Shown: positions 45,288 through 57,236 of the stretch, one piece after another
Numbering within the stretch: position 1 is the stretch's first letter
Layout: each line of letters starts with the position of its first letter
From: Paragorgia papillata
Taxonomy: Eukaryota; Cnidaria; Anthozoa; Scleralcyonacea; Coralliidae
NCBI GenBank assembly: GCA_035771165.1
Contig: JAWNZC010000469.1
Coordinates: forward strand, 1,853,001 to 1,917,000
Length of the DNA stretch: 64,000 nt
Direction of reading: 5' to 3'
The notes under the pieces: model-generated
Databases searched by the model: none
What the model saw: only the letters and a program-made list of their open reading frames with translations
What the model was told of the DNA's origin: nothing
Translations under genes and position numbers: made by a program

Positions 45288-45860
45288 TAATAGCGAACAA
45301 CTCTTGAACCAGATCTGGGAAATTTCTAATTTTTCTTGGGCCAGCAAGAAGATAGATTTAGCTTCAATTTTATATATAGGAAAGCCGGTTAAAAATAACC
45401 GAAGCCATCGAAATCTTACCCCAAAGGCTACGTCGTGAAATATAATTAATAAAGTGTTCTATTTTTAGCGCGCTGATAAATTGACAGTTTGGGCGTCTCG
45501 CTTTAAAAGCGAATAACTCTTGAACCAGATCTGGGCCATTTCTAGTTTTTCTCGGGCCAGCAAGAAGATAGAATGAGCTTCAATTTGATATATATGAAAG
45601 CCAGTTAAAATTAAAAGAGGCCATCGAAATTCCCCCCCCAAAGAGTCATGTCGGCTACAAGTGAATTAGGCTCGCTGTGCAATTGACAGTTTTGGCGTTG
45701 CTCTTTAAAAGCTAATATATCTTGAACCAGATCTGGGCCACTTCTAGTTTTTCTCGGGCCAGTGAGACGATAGAATGAGCTTCATTTTGATGTATAGCAA
45801 AGGCATTAAAAAGTAAGGGAAGCCATCGAATTTTATCCCCCAAAGCCGTCCCGGCGAATT
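45288..45860. repeat. Three diverged tandem copies of a ~210-bp unit
   Basis: Units begin near 45292, 45510 and 45716 with TCTTGAACCAGATCTGGG and continue with TCTCGGGCCAGCAAGAAGATAG-like sequence and AGCCATCGAA. A fourth fragment lies near 45943. It is an old local satellite. Confidence 0.8.
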
Positions 45861-45864
45861 TGAT

Positions 45865-47339
45865 CTATTTGTTTACCTAAAAAGTGGATACTTTATATTA
45901 AATCGTTATTTTTTTCCTCAACAAATTGTTCAAACGAACGCCATTAATCTTGGGCCAGAAAGATAGAATAATAAGCTTTAATTTGGTGCATCGTGTGTGC
46001 TGATCGGTTGATTATTGAGGGAATTATTTAAGGTGAAATATTTGCTTTGCGAATCCGAGGATACTGCTGTTGGCAAATAGGGAAACTTTTCTAGCCATAC
46101 CGACGAGAAAAATATCCTTGCCAAGGATTTGTTGCCTAAAAACCTTATTTATGGTATCGACAAGCAGCAAAAAGCAAGCGAAGTCGAAGAAGACCTTGAC
46201 AAGAACTCGCTCGTATTGGCGATATTCAAATTTCGCGCTCAATTTTATCTTAGTTTGGGACCCGGAAACAAAAATATTTCGTTGTTTTTAGTAAATTAAA
46301 CAACATAACTAAGTTATTACTATCTTTAATTACTTTAAAATTAACTACTAACCCTCCCCACAGTCCGTTTATCTTTCAAAACTTTTCCACTTATCAGTCT
46401 TTCATTTCAAATCCTTCGCTAAAATCTGCAGTATTAATTTAACAAATATTTTACCTTCTTACCCGAATTTTCAGGGAACTTTTGTTGGCTTTTCTTCTCG
46501 CTTTGAACAGGTATCGATATTTTGGCAGTAAGACGAGTAGTTTAGCTTCAAGGAACCCAAATAAACGCTTGTTTTTTTCAAAATCTTCTCTTGAACTTGG
46601 GAAGAACAAAAATCCAACATGGCGTCTTCTGCCCCAAATCACACATTCCATTTTATTACCGATTACACCAATTCTCAAATTAAAATGTTGCAATACCGCT
46701 GAGTGTTCTCGTCGGTTTACCTTTTTACCGCCATTTTTATCGATTCACCTTTCGTTTAGCCAAGTTGTAAATCTGATTAAAATTCGAATTTAAACAGCTC
46801 CCTCTATAATAATTGTAAATATGATTAGGTTTAGGGTAGATCTTTGGATGAGGTTATAGTTGGAAAAGTCGTGGGGGGGGGGGGGGGGGGTCAGGGGCTC
46901 TTTTAAGGATTTATCCGGGGGGAACGTTCACAAAATGGGGTCTAGGGGGTCTGGGCATAGAAATCATATAAATACGTATAGAGGAACACCGCTGCCAAAC
47001 GTATTGCGCATGTGCGACGTCCGATCTCGTCCTCGGAAAAAGAGCGGGAAAACACTGAAATATTTGGACTGGTCCGAGAGTCCGACACAAAAGTTAAAAT
47101 TATAAGCATACTACCAAAATGATAAGGTAGGTAATTTGTGCATGGCTTCTTTGTCAATATTGTAACATATTCTGAAATGACCCCTTCGTAATTTTCTTTA
47201 CCCTTTTTTTAAAACACAAATGAATAGTCGAGTTAGTCTTCACTATCTGGTTGTTGTCGCCACGGCTAGTTTCCACTTCTCTTGCAATGTTTACTCAGCG
47301 AATTCACGCATGCGCAAACGTTTGGCAGCGGTGTTGTAT
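45865..47339. other. Non-coding interval with poly-G and inverted repeat
   Basis: Contains a G homopolymer (46873-46890) and an inverted pair at about 46977-47012 and 47300-47339 (CACCGCTGCCAAACGT and complement). Short frames at 46024-46793 show no domain. Confidence 0.45.
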
Positions 47340-47796
47340 AGAGGGGGCCAGAGGAGGTGTTCAGCCTATCCCAGGGTACTTTGCGGTGGATTTCGCGGAG
47401 GACGACAACATGGCGTCGTGTTTTCTTCGTGAAATGCCGTGGCAAGAAACTCGGAATTTGACGTGGTAATCGACAATTATGGAGTTAATTCACTATTAAT
47501 TCAAAATTATGTAACTAATAAAGAGATAAAGCTATCTATCCCAGTATTTCTACGCATTTCATTGGACGTAATTCCAAATTATTCCTGACGTGTTAAACTA
47601 TACACAAGGTAAAGTGATTTAATCCACATAATGTATGAGAGTACAAATGAACTTTCGATAAGGCAAATGTGAACTAGAAGTGTTTCGATCGAAAGTATAT
47701 GGTAGCTAGTTTCTTAAAACGGTTAAGTCTCCTTAAGTCTCCTTTCGTTTGTCCGTATTGTGTTTTTAAAATATATCGTTTTTTGTGTTGTTCGAA

Positions 47797-47934
47797 ATGG
47801 CGTCGAACAGAAGCAGTGAGAAGAGACATCGCGTACCTAGCGACGATACTCCAAAAAAAGACAAGCTGTTGCGTGCCGGAGCTGAGTATGAACATTCTGT
47901 ACGTCCACGTCGATCGTTATTTTCTTCTGAAGAG
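47797..47934 (+). CDS. SANT/Myb-like element gene, exon 1
   Basis: ATG 47797 to donor GAAGAG/GTAAGG; 46 codons, phase 0 exit. Basic, low-complexity N-terminus (MASNRSSEKRHRVPSDDTP). Joined with 48138-48336, 48582-49117, 49304-49439 and 49723-49832 it predicts 372 residues. Confidence 0.6.
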
Positions 47935-48137
47935 GTAAGGAGCATTTCTTTAATGAATTCTAATCAGAAACAGCTGAGCAGCAGACTGTAATTTATGTTT
48001 GCTTGTTATAATTACACGCTTGGCCGCTTGGGGTTAAATGCTAATATGGGTTATAGTTTAATAATCGCATCTGTTGTAGATGTGTAGTGTTCTTGTCAGT
48101 TTTGTAAAGCTTAGCTAAAAGGGAATTTATGTTTTAG

Positions 48138-48336
48138 TCGTTGGATTGCTCCGAGCAACGAACTAGACAACCACCATGGTCAGAAGAGGAAGACTCTGCT
48201 TTGGTACAATTTGTTGCCTTACATAAAGACCTTCAGAAGACGAATAATGAATGGCCTTCACTTCGTGTAACAGATCCTTACTGGCAAGAAGCACTTACTT
48301 TTTTAAGTAATTCCTGTGGTCCAACATCAAGAACTG
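48138..48336 (+). CDS. SANT/Myb-like element gene, exon 2 (SANT domain)
   Basis: Acceptor TGTTTTAG, donor AACTG/GTAAGA; phase 0 in, phase 1 out. It encodes QPPWSEEEDSALVQFVALH and NEWPSLRVTDPYWQEALTFL, an acidic W-x-E-E-E-D start and two further Trp residues, as in SANT/Myb-like DNA-binding domains. Such domains are common in transposon accessory proteins (for example PIF/Harbinger) and in host factors. Confidence 0.65.
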
Positions 48337-48581
48337 GTAAGAATATCAATTTTAATGATATAAATACACTTGTTAAACTTTAATGCTTATAAAAGTGAGA
48401 CTATAGGGCTATAAATCAGGATAATTCTGGTGAACAAACTATTGGTATTTACATTATCATAGTGTGAGGTCGGTTCGATTCCACCTTTATTCTTGCCCCT
48501 TATTTATACCTTTTATAAATTGTATTTTGAATATGTATTTATGAATAGTATTTCAATGAAGTGATATTCCTGTTTGTATAG

Positions 48582-49117
48582 CTACTTCAATTCGCTCAAG
48601 AATTGTAAATGTTCTAAAAAAGAAAGGTACTGTGGATGAAGTTGAGAAGCTATTCAGCATTGATTATGAAGATGTTACAAATAAGCATGTTCATTCACAA
48701 CAAAAGAGTTCCACTCATTCAACCTGTGTCAATGATGTTGACGTGATTAAAATAAAGATTATTGAACTTTGTGAGCTTTTGGTGGAGAAGGATAGTGCTC
48801 AATCATTGACCAAGCTGCTTTCCAGAGTGTGTGCATTTCTACCACATGATGAGCTTCTGAATGTTGGTGATAATCTATTTGCAAGTGTTGCTAAATCCAG
48901 TGGTATAAAGTCAAATGCTTCTAAATTTGTCTCCCTTTCTCTGGAAGCTATGAAAAATTTGCAGGATGCAGGAAAGGAAAATCTGCTGCTAAAGTTTGCT
49001 CAGTGTGTTGGTGTGAGGAGACCAGATGGTACAGACACACTTATGCCAATGGGTCGGATGCCTTTTGGATTGGTTGAATACCAAATAAAAATTTTTACTT
49101 GTACTAACACACAACAG
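48582..49117 (+). CDS. SANT/Myb-like element gene, exon 3
   Basis: Acceptor TTTGTATAG, donor CAACAG/GTTTGT; phase 1 in, phase 0 out. About 179 mostly helical residues (TSIRSRIVNVLKKKGTVDEV, CELLVEKDSAQSLTKLLSRV). No recognised family. The reading frame is clean, suggesting recent constraint. Confidence 0.65.
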
Positions 49118-49303
49118 GTTTGTTTGTGTTTCTTGTACTAATTTGTTAGATGAGTTCGCTATAATTATATATAATTATCTATTTTTGCTTCCTGTATGCA
49201 GTTTGTGGTATTAATAATATTTGAGGACTTTTTTCCACAGGTGCTCAAAATTGTATGTTAATCAATAAACTTATATGCACATTTTATTTCTGATACATAA
49301 CAG

Positions 49304-49439
49304 ATATCCATGCCACAGGATTATGATTTATGGCACTCTACAATGGTTTCAGAATTTGGTCAGCGCTTTAATCGTCTATTCGGAGGCCCAATGTGGAGTA
49401 ATGTGTCTCGTGACTGCATGAAAATGCCAATTCATTCAT
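49304..49439 (+). CDS. SANT/Myb-like element gene, exon 4
   Basis: Acceptor ACATAACAG, donor TTCAT/GTAAGT; phase 0 in, phase 1 out. It encodes DYDLWHSTMVSEFGQRFNRL and GPMWSNVSRDCMKM. No recognised domain. Confidence 0.6.
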
Positions 49440-49722
49440 GTAAGTTTAGTACTGTACACTTTGTGCTATTTAAATATTGCAATAAAAATTTAACAACTGT
49501 TGTTAATATTATAATAGCACAAAGTTATACAGATACTGTTATCTACAGGCCGTATGCATAATTATTTGCAAGCATGGTCTGCACATCTGTATTTACCACA
49601 TACTTACTTGTGAGTCTCTGTGGATACCAGCAACCCTGGAGGAAATTATGTCTTCTTTGTACAACAATTACTTCCATTGTCATGTGTACTTTATGATAAG
49701 CTGGGGTTTATTATTATTTTAG

Positions 49723-49832
49723 GCACATGTGAATGTTGCATGTGTTGGGAAAGTAACAAGAAGGCGAAGACTAGCCTGGTACCCTGGCCTAATTTCAAAA
49801 GAAATATGGGCCAGGTAACCACTATGGGCTAA
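49723..49832 (+). CDS. SANT/Myb-like element gene, exon 5 (end altered by a MITE)
   Basis: Acceptor TTATTTTAG. It begins by completing a Cys codon and encodes CTCECCMCWESNKKAK. At 49772 a hAT-type MITE begins, and the frame runs 20 codons into it before a stop (49830-49832). Without the MITE the frame would stop one codon after the junction, so the insertion replaces the stop and adds a transposon-encoded tail. The exon call rests on phase and acceptor only. Confidence 0.45.
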
Positions 49833-49962
49833 ATCCACTTATGATGATTGCAGTTTTACTCATAGCCACTAAAAACGCGCGAAAATTTAACCAATAGGAA
49901 AGCAGAAGTCTTTAGTGGTTACCTGGCCCATATTCTTTGATTGGGCCAGGGTACCAGGCTAT
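49772..49962. mobile_element. hAT-type MITE with 8-bp target duplication
   Basis: Ends TAGCCTGGTACCCTGGCC and complement; 8-bp GCGAAGAC repeated at 49764-49771 and 49963-49970. 191 bp, non-coding, inserted into the last exon of the element gene. Confidence 0.88.
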
Positions 49963-50225
49963 GCGAAGACATGAAGCACTCTGAATATAGTGTGGAACCA
50001 GAAGTGCAGGTATAGTGCATGTTCATGTGTTGCTGTGAAATTTGAATTCCTGGTCCAGGCATTTAGCATTTGTTCTGGGCTCTGGCTAATGCAAAATGAT
50101 CTTACTCAGCAAGTGTACTGGTACAACTAGTGTATATTATCATATCCACATAATTTAGCGACGCATTTGTCTTATATTTATTAAGATATAACGAGTGTCA
50201 AAACTCTTAAAACAACAGAAGTGAT

Positions 50226-50229
<4 letters not shown>

Positions 50230-50263
<34 letters not shown>
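50230..50263. repeat. (TA)n microsatellite
   Basis: About 17 TA dinucleotides, inside the 3.46 kb TIR element. Confidence 0.95.
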
Positions 50264-50268
<5 letters not shown>

Positions 50269-50489
50269 ACAACAAAATGGGAAATCTAAACGACTATTTC
50301 TTATAATTTCCTATAAAGTCAACAACGTATTTTAAACAATGACAAGTAGTCCGAATATTAAAAAAATATGACACATGACTTCACGGCGTTAGATAGTTCA
50401 AAAGAACGTCAAACTTAGGTGTTCGTAAAAAACAATTTTTATTGGTATTACAATCAGTTTTAATAACTATAACAATACATACAGTAAAA

Positions 50490-50720
50490 TCACAGCAAGA
50501 TAGAACCTTCACACAAAGCGTCATCATTGTCGATATCGTAAAGTAAAACAATTCTTCTTTCCTTCAACTTCTCGATCAAACTCATATGAGCAATACGACC
50601 ATATAAACAAAACGAATTTGCTGTGTTAAACACATAAGTTCTCTCCTCTTCTTCGATACAATACAACACGATCAACTGGTCTTTCTTCAACGCACTAGAC
50701 TCGCTCTCTATCACTTCCAT
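50490..50720 (-). CDS. Hypothetical 76-residue frame near right end of TIR element
   Basis: ATG 50720 on the minus strand, 88 bp inside the right terminal repeat. It has an acidic N-terminus (MEVIESESSALKKDQLIVLY) and VLLYDIDNDD near the end. No domain recognised. Its position just inside a terminal repeat and reading inward is what would be expected of a second element gene or a first exon. Confidence 0.35.
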   Translation of the reverse strand: MEVIESESSALKKDQLIVLYCIEEEERTYVFNTANSFCLYGRIAHMSLIEKLKERRIVLLYDIDNDDALCEGSILL

Positions 50721-50817
50721 GATCCGAATGACGACAACTTCCGCCCGCTACATTTGATAATATAGTTTGTTCGCAAAGCATTGTGGGATAGGCTGAACAC
50801 CTCCTCTGAGAGGGGGC

Positions 50818-51727
50818 ATTGGCGGGATAATTTGGTAACCACATGGCAGCCGCCATTACCTACTAGACCCAGTTTTTGCCAACCAACGCGCCTAATGTTT
50901 GCCTCCAAAAAAATCCAAGATGGCGGCGTTCAATTGGTTACCCGCGGTTGGCTGAAATTAGGATGCCCCCTCTAGTATTTATAGGATCTCTATGGGTCTG
51001 GGGGCATTTTTGAAATTTAGGGTCTCGGAAATGCCATTTCCTGCATTCTGAGGGGTCATTTTTGACTGAAGGTCATAAAAACTAGTTAAAATACAACACA
51101 TTTCTGACTGTTTCGCTTTGTGTCAGAACTCATCAGCATATTCACTTTCAAATATAATATGGAAAATCGGTTGTGAGGAACTATAAAAAGATTTTTCGTC
51201 ACCACATACATCTTACCAAAATAAAAACTATTTAACTAATATAAAGATTTATCTCTACCTTTGTAGCAACTGAAACTATTCAACTGACATTACTGACTTG
51301 ATAACTTATCCATACACATTTTATCCTGGGGTGAAACATGACCGTAGGATCCAGGGGGGGTAAAGGGTGCTAGCGCCTCCCTAATCGCCAGAAGGAGCCC
51401 CGCCTAAAAATTAGAAAAAGTGGAAATTTCAAAAAAAGTAGAAATTTCAAAAAAAGTAGAAATTTCAAAAAAAGTAGATATTTCAAAAAAAGTAGAAATT
51501 TCAAAAAAAAGTAGAAATTTAAGAAAAAAATAACACTTCAAAAGTATGGCACTTATGGGGCTCCGTACATTACTGACTTGAGAACTTATCCATACACATT
51601 TTATCCTGGGGTGAAACATGACTGTAGGAACCAGGCGGGCAAGGGGTGCTAGCGCCTCCCTAATCGCCAGAAGGAGCCCCCCTAAAAATTAGACGTGAAA
51701 GCACGAGCTTTCAGTTTGCGCAGACGT
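50818..51727. repeat. Direct repeats flanking a short AT satellite
   Basis: About 51283-51413 and 51567-51692 are near-identical (ACTTATCCATACACATTTTA...GGTGCTAGCGCCTCCCTAA). Between them, 51417-51530, is a small array of AAAGTAGAAATTTCAAAA, the complement of the satellite at 62025-64000. No gene. Confidence 0.8.
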
Positions 51728-51803
51728 ATGGCGCAGAGGAAGATTCAATCTTTCTTTGTCCCGGCTCCACGGCAAGACTCGCAAGATACAGAGACCGAAG
51801 TTG
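51728..51803 (+). CDS. Possible N-terminal exon with PIP-box-like motif
   Basis: ATG 51728 opens MAQRKIQSFFVPAPRQDSQ and ends at a good donor (GTTG/GTAAGT). QRKIQSFF fits the PCNA-interacting Q-x-x-I-x-x-F-F pattern. Similar short leaders start DNA ligase I and many hAT/TTF-type transposase-like proteins. No second exon could be identified downstream, so this could be an orphan exon or chance. Confidence 0.3.
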
Positions 51804-52348
51804 GTAAGTTAACCAAGATAACTTTACAGTTAAAGCTACTGATGTGAAAGCGCCAAAGAACCTCGCAGTCATTGGAAATGTTATGCATCACCAATGCTTT
51901 AATATATATAAAGCTCGCGCGCTTCCCGGCCTTCTCGCTACACGATGTCCTTTCATAAACTAATTCTGCTTTCTCCTGGAAGGAAGTAAAGGTAAACTAA
52001 AATGATGTTGTTTATGATCATAATATTTTGTTGTAAAACTGACCCCAAAATGCAGGAAAACGCGTTTCAGAGAGTTAGAAATCAAAACTTTTCCTGGGTA
52101 GCATGCCCCCGGACCCCCCCCCCCTTAGTGGGTTCTCGCGCCTTCGTCGCTCGCCCCCCTAACCTGAAACATCTTCCTACGGCCCTGTGAAAAGGACTTT
52201 TACTGGGGGGGGGGGGGGGACTGGGGGATCCTGCGTGTGCATATTGGATATATTAATATTTTTATCCAATCAGTAACTGTCATTTCCTATTTCTATTCTG
52301 CTACTAATAGTAATAAATATTCATATTAACTTGTACCATAGCAACAAA

Positions 52349-52511
52349 TAGACCTTTCCGCATGAAGTGTGTGGATAACACGTTGAGAGATTTGATTGGC
52401 TCTCGCAAAACTTCGGACATCCAAAACTTCAGACAAACATTGAACATCATCCAATCAGACTGGTCAAAAAGAAACATCACGTGATCCATTCACTTCGTGC
52501 GGAAAGGTCTA
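52349..52511. mobile_element. MITE with TAGACCTTTCCGCATGAAGT ends
   Basis: 163-bp inverted-repeat element, ends complementary over about 25 bp. Related fragments, including the ends, lie at 56560-56605 and 56895-56945. Confidence 0.8.
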
Positions 52512-52639
52512 TTGTTGCAACGTTGCATTGGCATGCAAGTTGAAAAACATTGTTGCGCGTATTACCACCCACATCAAACATTGTCACAGGATCACAGTGC
52601 AATATGATTGGTTAATTTAAAACCAGGTTTTAATATGAC

Positions 52640-53500
52640 AAAATTGTTTATTTATGTTTTTATATGCGAAGCAGGTTGTTACCCAAGTACTTCATGTAAT
52701 CATGTCCGCAAAACACGAGGTCACGTGATGAATTGATCAATGGCGCGAAGAACGAAGCGGGAAGGAAGGAAGGAAAAAACCATCTCCAGGTTATATTTTC
52801 AATACAATATATTTACAATCTAAAGGAAATAAACTGACTTTTAAGAACTTGATGTCAAGATTTTATAGTTTGGCAGTTAGGTGGTTTTAGCCATTATTTT
52901 AGGGCGCATTTTGATCATATCCAGTTTTGTTCATATCCAGTTTGGGTTGTGTTTTTTTGTGTTTTTTTTTTTTTGGGGGGGGGGGGTTAACTGAGAACCG
53001 TTCAGTTAACCCACCCCCCACCCCCAAAAAAAACAACAAAAAAACAAACCCAACAAAACAAAACTGGATATGATCAAAATCCGCCCTAAATGTCCTCATT
53101 GGATACATGCAATTATCTTTTAGGGTGCAGAGCGCTTGAGAATTGGCGATGATTTCTCAAAAGCGCGGTTAAGTTCCGAGTAAGTGAAACGGAAAAGCGG
53201 TTGCGGTTAAAATTGCCAAAATAGAACGGATTTCGGAAATTTAGACCCCTTATAATAGACCTTGGGGGTGGGGGGTGGGGGGGGGGTTGCAGCCGCATCT
53301 CGATCATAATCAACAATAAATGACCTCAACTCACCAAACTACATTAATGAACAGATAAAAAATATTCGCAATAAACCCTGGTCTTGTGCCAAAATTGTTT
53401 ATTTATGTTTTATGCGAAGCAGATTGTTACCCAAGTACTTCATGTAATCGCGTCCGCAAAACACGAGGTCACGTGATGAATTGATCAATGGCGGGAAGGA
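52640..53500. repeat. Direct repeats around a long palindrome
   Basis: 52643-52752 and 53393-53500 are near-identical (AAATTGTTTATTTATG..., CACGAGGTCACGTGATGAAT). Between them 52899-53089 is a palindromic element (TTAGGGCGCATTTTGATCAT and complement) with a T/G homopolymer centre. No gene recognised. Confidence 0.8.
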
Positions 53501-53753
53501 AGAATTGTTTGTTTACTGCACAAAACGTGGCGAAAAAGTGCAGTTTATCGCTGCTAGTTCACTCCATGTATTTACAGAGATTGAAATGAAGATTTAGACT
53601 AGCTGTGGATGAACTTTCAAGTGAATTGACAGAATTACAGAGGAGATAGGAACAACAGTCGCAACTGCCAGTGTCGGCCGTCGGGAAGTGTGGTCTGTGG
53701 ACGTTTGAAATTGTTAAGTATGTCTTCGTATTTTACATCCAAATGGTATTTTC

Positions 53754-54505
53754 TTTGCATACATAGTACAATAAGTTCATACCTTACAGCACAATGATAT
53801 TGATCTAGAAAGATGCAGACACAATCGAAGGTAAACAGTCACAGTAAGAAAGTTGATGTAACTGCTGATGTAGATCAATTACTGACATGACAGTTGAGTC
53901 ATCAATGAATATGAATCTGTTCTGATGCAGTTACTGATACAGCAGACACAAGTGCACTACCATGCACTTTAATAGAAATACAAGACACAGTTTGATACAG
54001 TAGGTACATGTATTAGGACTATTAAATGTTGTAGACAATGTAACTGCTGATGGAGATCAATTACTGACATGACAGTTGACTCCTCATTGTATATGAATCT
54101 GTCTTCATGCAGTTATGGATACAAGGCTTTAATACATACAAGACACAGTCTCATATACTTTATGTACTTTCTTATATTGCAGAAACTGTTTACTAGTTAC
54201 TAAGAGTTTATTTCAGTAGCATATTCCTACATAGCAAGGAATTTCAATTGTGGTTTTCTTGCATACATAGTACAGTAGGTTCATACATCACAGCATGATC
54301 ATAATGATCTAGAAAGATGCAGACATAATTGGAGGTAAACAGTCACAGTATTAGGGTTGATGTAGCTGCTGTTGTACGATCAATTACTAGTATCACTCAA
54401 AGAGGCAAAATATGCCAATATGGTAGCTACGGTAATCGTATCTGTACTGTTGCAGCCACTGATACCATGCAGACACAAGTGCATTACGGTGCGCTTTAAT
54501 AGATC
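53754..54505. repeat. Imperfect tandem duplication of a ~250-500-bp block
   Basis: The block beginning CATACATAGTACAATAAGTT at 53759 recurs at 54269, and the block GTAACTGCTGATGTAGATCA at 53859 recurs at 54019 and, diverged, at 54362. No open frame of note. Confidence 0.7.
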
Positions 54506-55170
54506 TGACCTACAAGACACAGTCAATACATGCTAAACAGACACAAAAGTCTCACTAATAAAAGAACACTAAATTGTGACATGGTAGAAGTGAGACATTG
54601 AGTCATTGATACTGAGAAATATGCTTGCAAAGGAGTGTCTGAGGATGGTGGTCATATTTTGGTATTTTTACTACTGTAACACAAGCTGTAGATTTCACTC
54701 CCACTTGGAAACTTGGATTTAGTTTTTCTGAGTAAAATAGCTTGAAGAATATTTATTTACACAAATTATTCTCATACGAATCTGATCAAACATATTGTAC
54801 ATCTTTTAACATAATTTTTCTTTTTTCTTTCAATGTTTATGAGCTGCATGGATTGAAATTATGCATCGAGTACTATTCAGATCTCTATAAATTATTGGAT
54901 GGCGTGTGGATATTGGATATATTTTAGTTTTTATCCACCATCAGTAATTGTCATTTCCTATTTCTATTCTGCTACTAATAGTAATATATATACATATTAA
55001 CTTGAATCATATTTGTTGTGGTGTCTTTTTCTATTTTCATATTTCATTATGGTAAATAATGATTACTTGTGAGTGAGGAATGATGAACCATGAGAAAAAA
55101 ACTCTACTCAACTGTGTCTGGTTCATCACTTAGAGTAGCAACCTTCATAGCCAGAAATCTGAGTGAGCAA
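54506..55170. other. Unannotated interval
   Basis: 54890-55010 repeats part of 52240-52330 (TGTCATTTCCTATTTCTATT). The 61-codon frame at 54742 has no domain. Confidence 0.4.
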
Positions 55171-55171
55171 T

Positions 55172-55318
55172 CTCGGGTGATAATAATAACAACAACAACA
55201 ATAATAATGATAATAATTATAATAGTAATGATAATAATAACAACAATAATAATAATGATAATAATAATAGTAGTAACAATAGTAATAATATTATTTATAA
55301 TAATATTATTACAATAAT
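55172..55318 (+). repeat. (AAT/AAC)n microsatellite
   Basis: Impure trinucleotide repeat of TAATAATAACAA type. Confidence 0.9.
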
Positions 55319-55435
55319 TTTGAATTTTTACAAACTAATTATTTTAAATTTTTACAATTTAATAATTTCACATTCTCAAAATGTGAAATAGCAAAAATCC
55401 AGTGTACATAATTTAACAGGGGTATAGGAAGCAGT

Positions 55436-56310
55436 GGGGCACCGCACCACACACAACACCGCACCACACCACACACAACACCACACCACACACAACCACA
55501 CACAACACCACATCACATACAACACCACATCACATACACCACCACACCACACCACACTACACCACACCACAGACAACACTACACCACACCAGACAACACC
55601 ACACCACAGACAACACAACACCACACCACAGACAACACCACACCACAGACAACACCACACCACAGACAACACCACACCACAGACAACACCACACCACAGA
55701 CAACACCACACCACACCACAGACAACACCACACCACAGACAACACCACACCACAGACAACACCACACCACAGACAACACCACATCACATACACCACCACA
55801 CCACAGACAACACCACACCACAGACAACACCACACCACAGACAACACCACACCACAGACAACACCACATCACATACACCACCACACCACACCACATACAA
55901 CACCACATCACAGACAACACCACATCACAGACAACACCACATCACAGACAACACCACACCACAGACAACACCACACCACAGACACCACCACACCACAGAC
56001 AACACCACACCACAGATGACACCACATCACAGACGACACCACATCACAGACGACATCACAGACAACACCACACCGCAGACAACACTACACCACACCACAC
56101 CACAGATAACACTACACCACAGACAACACCACATCACAGACAACACCACACCACAGACAACACTACACCACAGACAACACCACACCACAGAGAACACCAC
56201 ACCACACCACAGCACAGATAACACTACACCACAGACAACACTACACCACAGACAACACTACATCACAGACAACACCACACCACAGACAGCACCACACCAT
56301 AGACAACTTG
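55436..56310 (+). repeat. CACACCACAGACAACAC minisatellite, about 870 bp
   Basis: About fifty copies of a 17-bp unit (ACCACACCACAGACAAC) with sporadic variants. Long His/Thr- and Val/Cys-rich frames on the two strands are artefacts of the repeat. Confidence 0.95.
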
Positions 56311-56329
56311 TCAGAGCTTGTAACAATTC

Positions 56330-56945
56330 AACATGATGCATCCATTGTTATCGCTGACTCTGCAACAGCTGTCAATAGTAACCTAAAGGTAACTAAGGTT
56401 ATAAAAACAACTATTGGGTGAAGTTGTGCATGAGATTTATACATGATTCTATCAATAATTACTCAAGTCAAAGTGGCAATGTAAGGTCTGCTTAAAATTC
56501 AAATATTACAATCTATATACACAGTATATATCATATATACACATACAGTAATCCAATCAAATCACTCAACGCATTGTCCACGCACTTCATGCGGAAAGGT
56601 CTATCATGTGGTAACGTTGTGTTGTATGCACAGTGATAATTGGTCAGTTATCGTGATATCAGGCTATGCAAACGCAGTTAAAATTACTTAATATAAACCC
56701 TTGCCTACAAGTTGGGTTCACAAAACTTGTATTTGCATCGGGCTACTGCATGTATAAAACAAGTATTATTTGGCACTTCACTTGATTAAACTGTATATTG
56801 TAAGGATTTTTGGTGAAGGGACATTTAAAGATGTAGGAATATACGGCATGTGTTAAATTTATGATCAAACTGGGACCAGTTGCGAAAATATAATATATTC
56901 GTCAAAAGAAAGATCATGTGATCCATTCACATGCAGAAAGATCTA
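56330..56945. other. Unannotated interval with MITE fragments
   Basis: 56560-56605 and 56895-56945 are related to the MITE at 52349-52511 and probably bound a degraded relative of about 400 bp. No coding evidence. Confidence 0.5.
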
Positions 56946-56959
56946 TTAGATAGATTTAT

Positions 56960-57236
56960 ATTCAATTTCCTTCTTCTTCCTGTTCTTCTTCCCCGTCTTC
57001 TTCTTCACCATCCCTCTTCCCCTTCATCTTCCCCTTCCCCTTCTTCTTCCCCTTCCCCTTCTTCATCTTCCCCTTCTTCTTCATCTTCCCCTTCTTCCCC
57101 TTCTTCTTCATCTTCCTCTTCTTCATCTTCCCCTTCTTCTTCTTCTTCATCTTCCCCTTCTTCTTCTTCTTCATCTTCCCCTTCTTCATCTTCCCCTTCC
57201 CCTTCTTCTTCCCTTTCTTCTTCTTCCCCTCCCCCT
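56960..57236 (+). repeat. CTTCTTCCCC polypyrimidine minisatellite
   Basis: A pure C/T tract built from CTTCTT, CCCCTT and CATCTT blocks. It could form triplex DNA. The Ser/Pro and Lys-rich frames are artefacts. Confidence 0.95.

Larger units (their letters stand above)
47349..50808. mobile_element. 3.46 kb TIR element with 9-bp target duplication
   Basis: Ends CAGAGGAGGTGTTCAGCCTA and the inverted copy; similarity of the two ends continues imperfectly for about 40 bp. A perfect 9-bp direct repeat, AGAGGGGGC, flanks it (47340-47348, 50809-50817). It carries a five-exon + strand gene for a SANT/Myb-like protein and a 76-codon minus-strand frame near the right end. I recognise no DDE transposase, so it is either non-autonomous or its transposase is of a type I do not know. 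The CAGAGG end resembles hAT ends, but hAT elements make 8-bp duplications; 9 bp is typical of MuDR-like elements. Confidence 0.8.

Noticed and set aside
55376..56336. 300-residue His/Thr-rich frame and Val/Cys/Trp-rich antisense frames
   Set aside because: They are products of the 17-bp CACACCACAGACAAC minisatellite.
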